From: an uncultured Hyphomonadaceae bacterium
GTDB taxonomy: Bacteria > Pseudomonadota > Alphaproteobacteria > Caulobacterales > Hyphomonadaceae
Direction of reading: 5' to 3'
NCBI GenBank assembly: GCA_937873805.1
Contig: CALMWO010000311.1
Span: forward strand, 1-5,998
DNA length: 5,998 bases
Notes under the pieces: generated by a model
Database searches by the model: none
What the model was told of the DNA's origin: nothing
The model's input: the letters and a program-made list of their open reading frames with translations, nothing else
Shown: in pieces, positions 5,968-5,998 of the stretch
How positions within the stretch are numbered: position 1 is the first letter of the stretch
How the letters are laid out: every line of letters begins with the position of its first letter
Translations under genes and position numbers: made by a program

Positions 5968-5995
5968 GCGCGAAGGGATTTGGTGCGCTTCGCGC
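5968..5995. repeat. Second intergenic inverted repeat GCGCGAAG/CTTCGCGC
   Basis: GCGCGAAG (5968-5975) pairs perfectly with CTTCGCGC (5988-5995) around a 12-base loop. It starts 10 bases after the preceding palindrome, so the two may form one composite element. The window ends 3 bases later and the downstream context is unseen. Confidence 0.4.
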
Positions 5996-5998
5996 GCT

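Overview
The window looks like an ordinary chromosomal segment of a GC-rich alphaproteobacterium. This is suggested by the GC-rich codon choice, the sequence character of QueA, Tgt and the tRNA, and a CCCCGGC...GCCGGGG intergenic palindrome of a type I associate with alphaproteobacterial genomes. The genus cannot be fixed by reading alone; a Caulobacterales/Hyphomonadaceae-like host is a guess.

Left part (1-2461, + strand): a probable transcription unit of at least three genes. It holds the 3' end of an unrecognised protein, a small exported VOC-fold (glyoxalase/dioxygenase superfamily) protein, and an exported type-B carboxylesterase, closed by a good intrinsic terminator. Both complete proteins have Sec signal peptides, so the unit probably acts in the periplasm or outside the cell. 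Both also depart from their family's usual active-site pattern: the VOC protein lacks most metal ligands, and the esterase has YGGA in place of HGGG plus an apparent internal shortening. A three-segment inverted repeat just before the esterase start could form two alternative hairpins, one of which covers the Shine-Dalgarno.

Middle (2462-3083): mostly gene-free. It contains a tRNA-Lys(UUU) gene on the - strand with a clear TTGACC-N17-TAGGTT promoter and an encoded CCA. Several short stem-loops lie on both sides of it.

Right part (3084-5262, - strand): queA and tgt, transcribed in the order queA then tgt and overlapping by 8 bases. Tgt inserts preQ1 into the wobble position of GUN-anticodon tRNAs and QueA then builds epoxyqueuosine on it, so this is a two-gene queuosine operon. 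Tgt here has lost two of its three zinc-ligand cysteines. Divergent from queA is a small Cys-containing lipoprotein gene (5353-5850). The last 150 bases hold two palindromic elements.

I found no defence system, mobile element, CRISPR array or other clear new system. The most useful leads are the non-canonical residues in the esterase, VOC protein and Tgt, and the candidate leader structure before the esterase.
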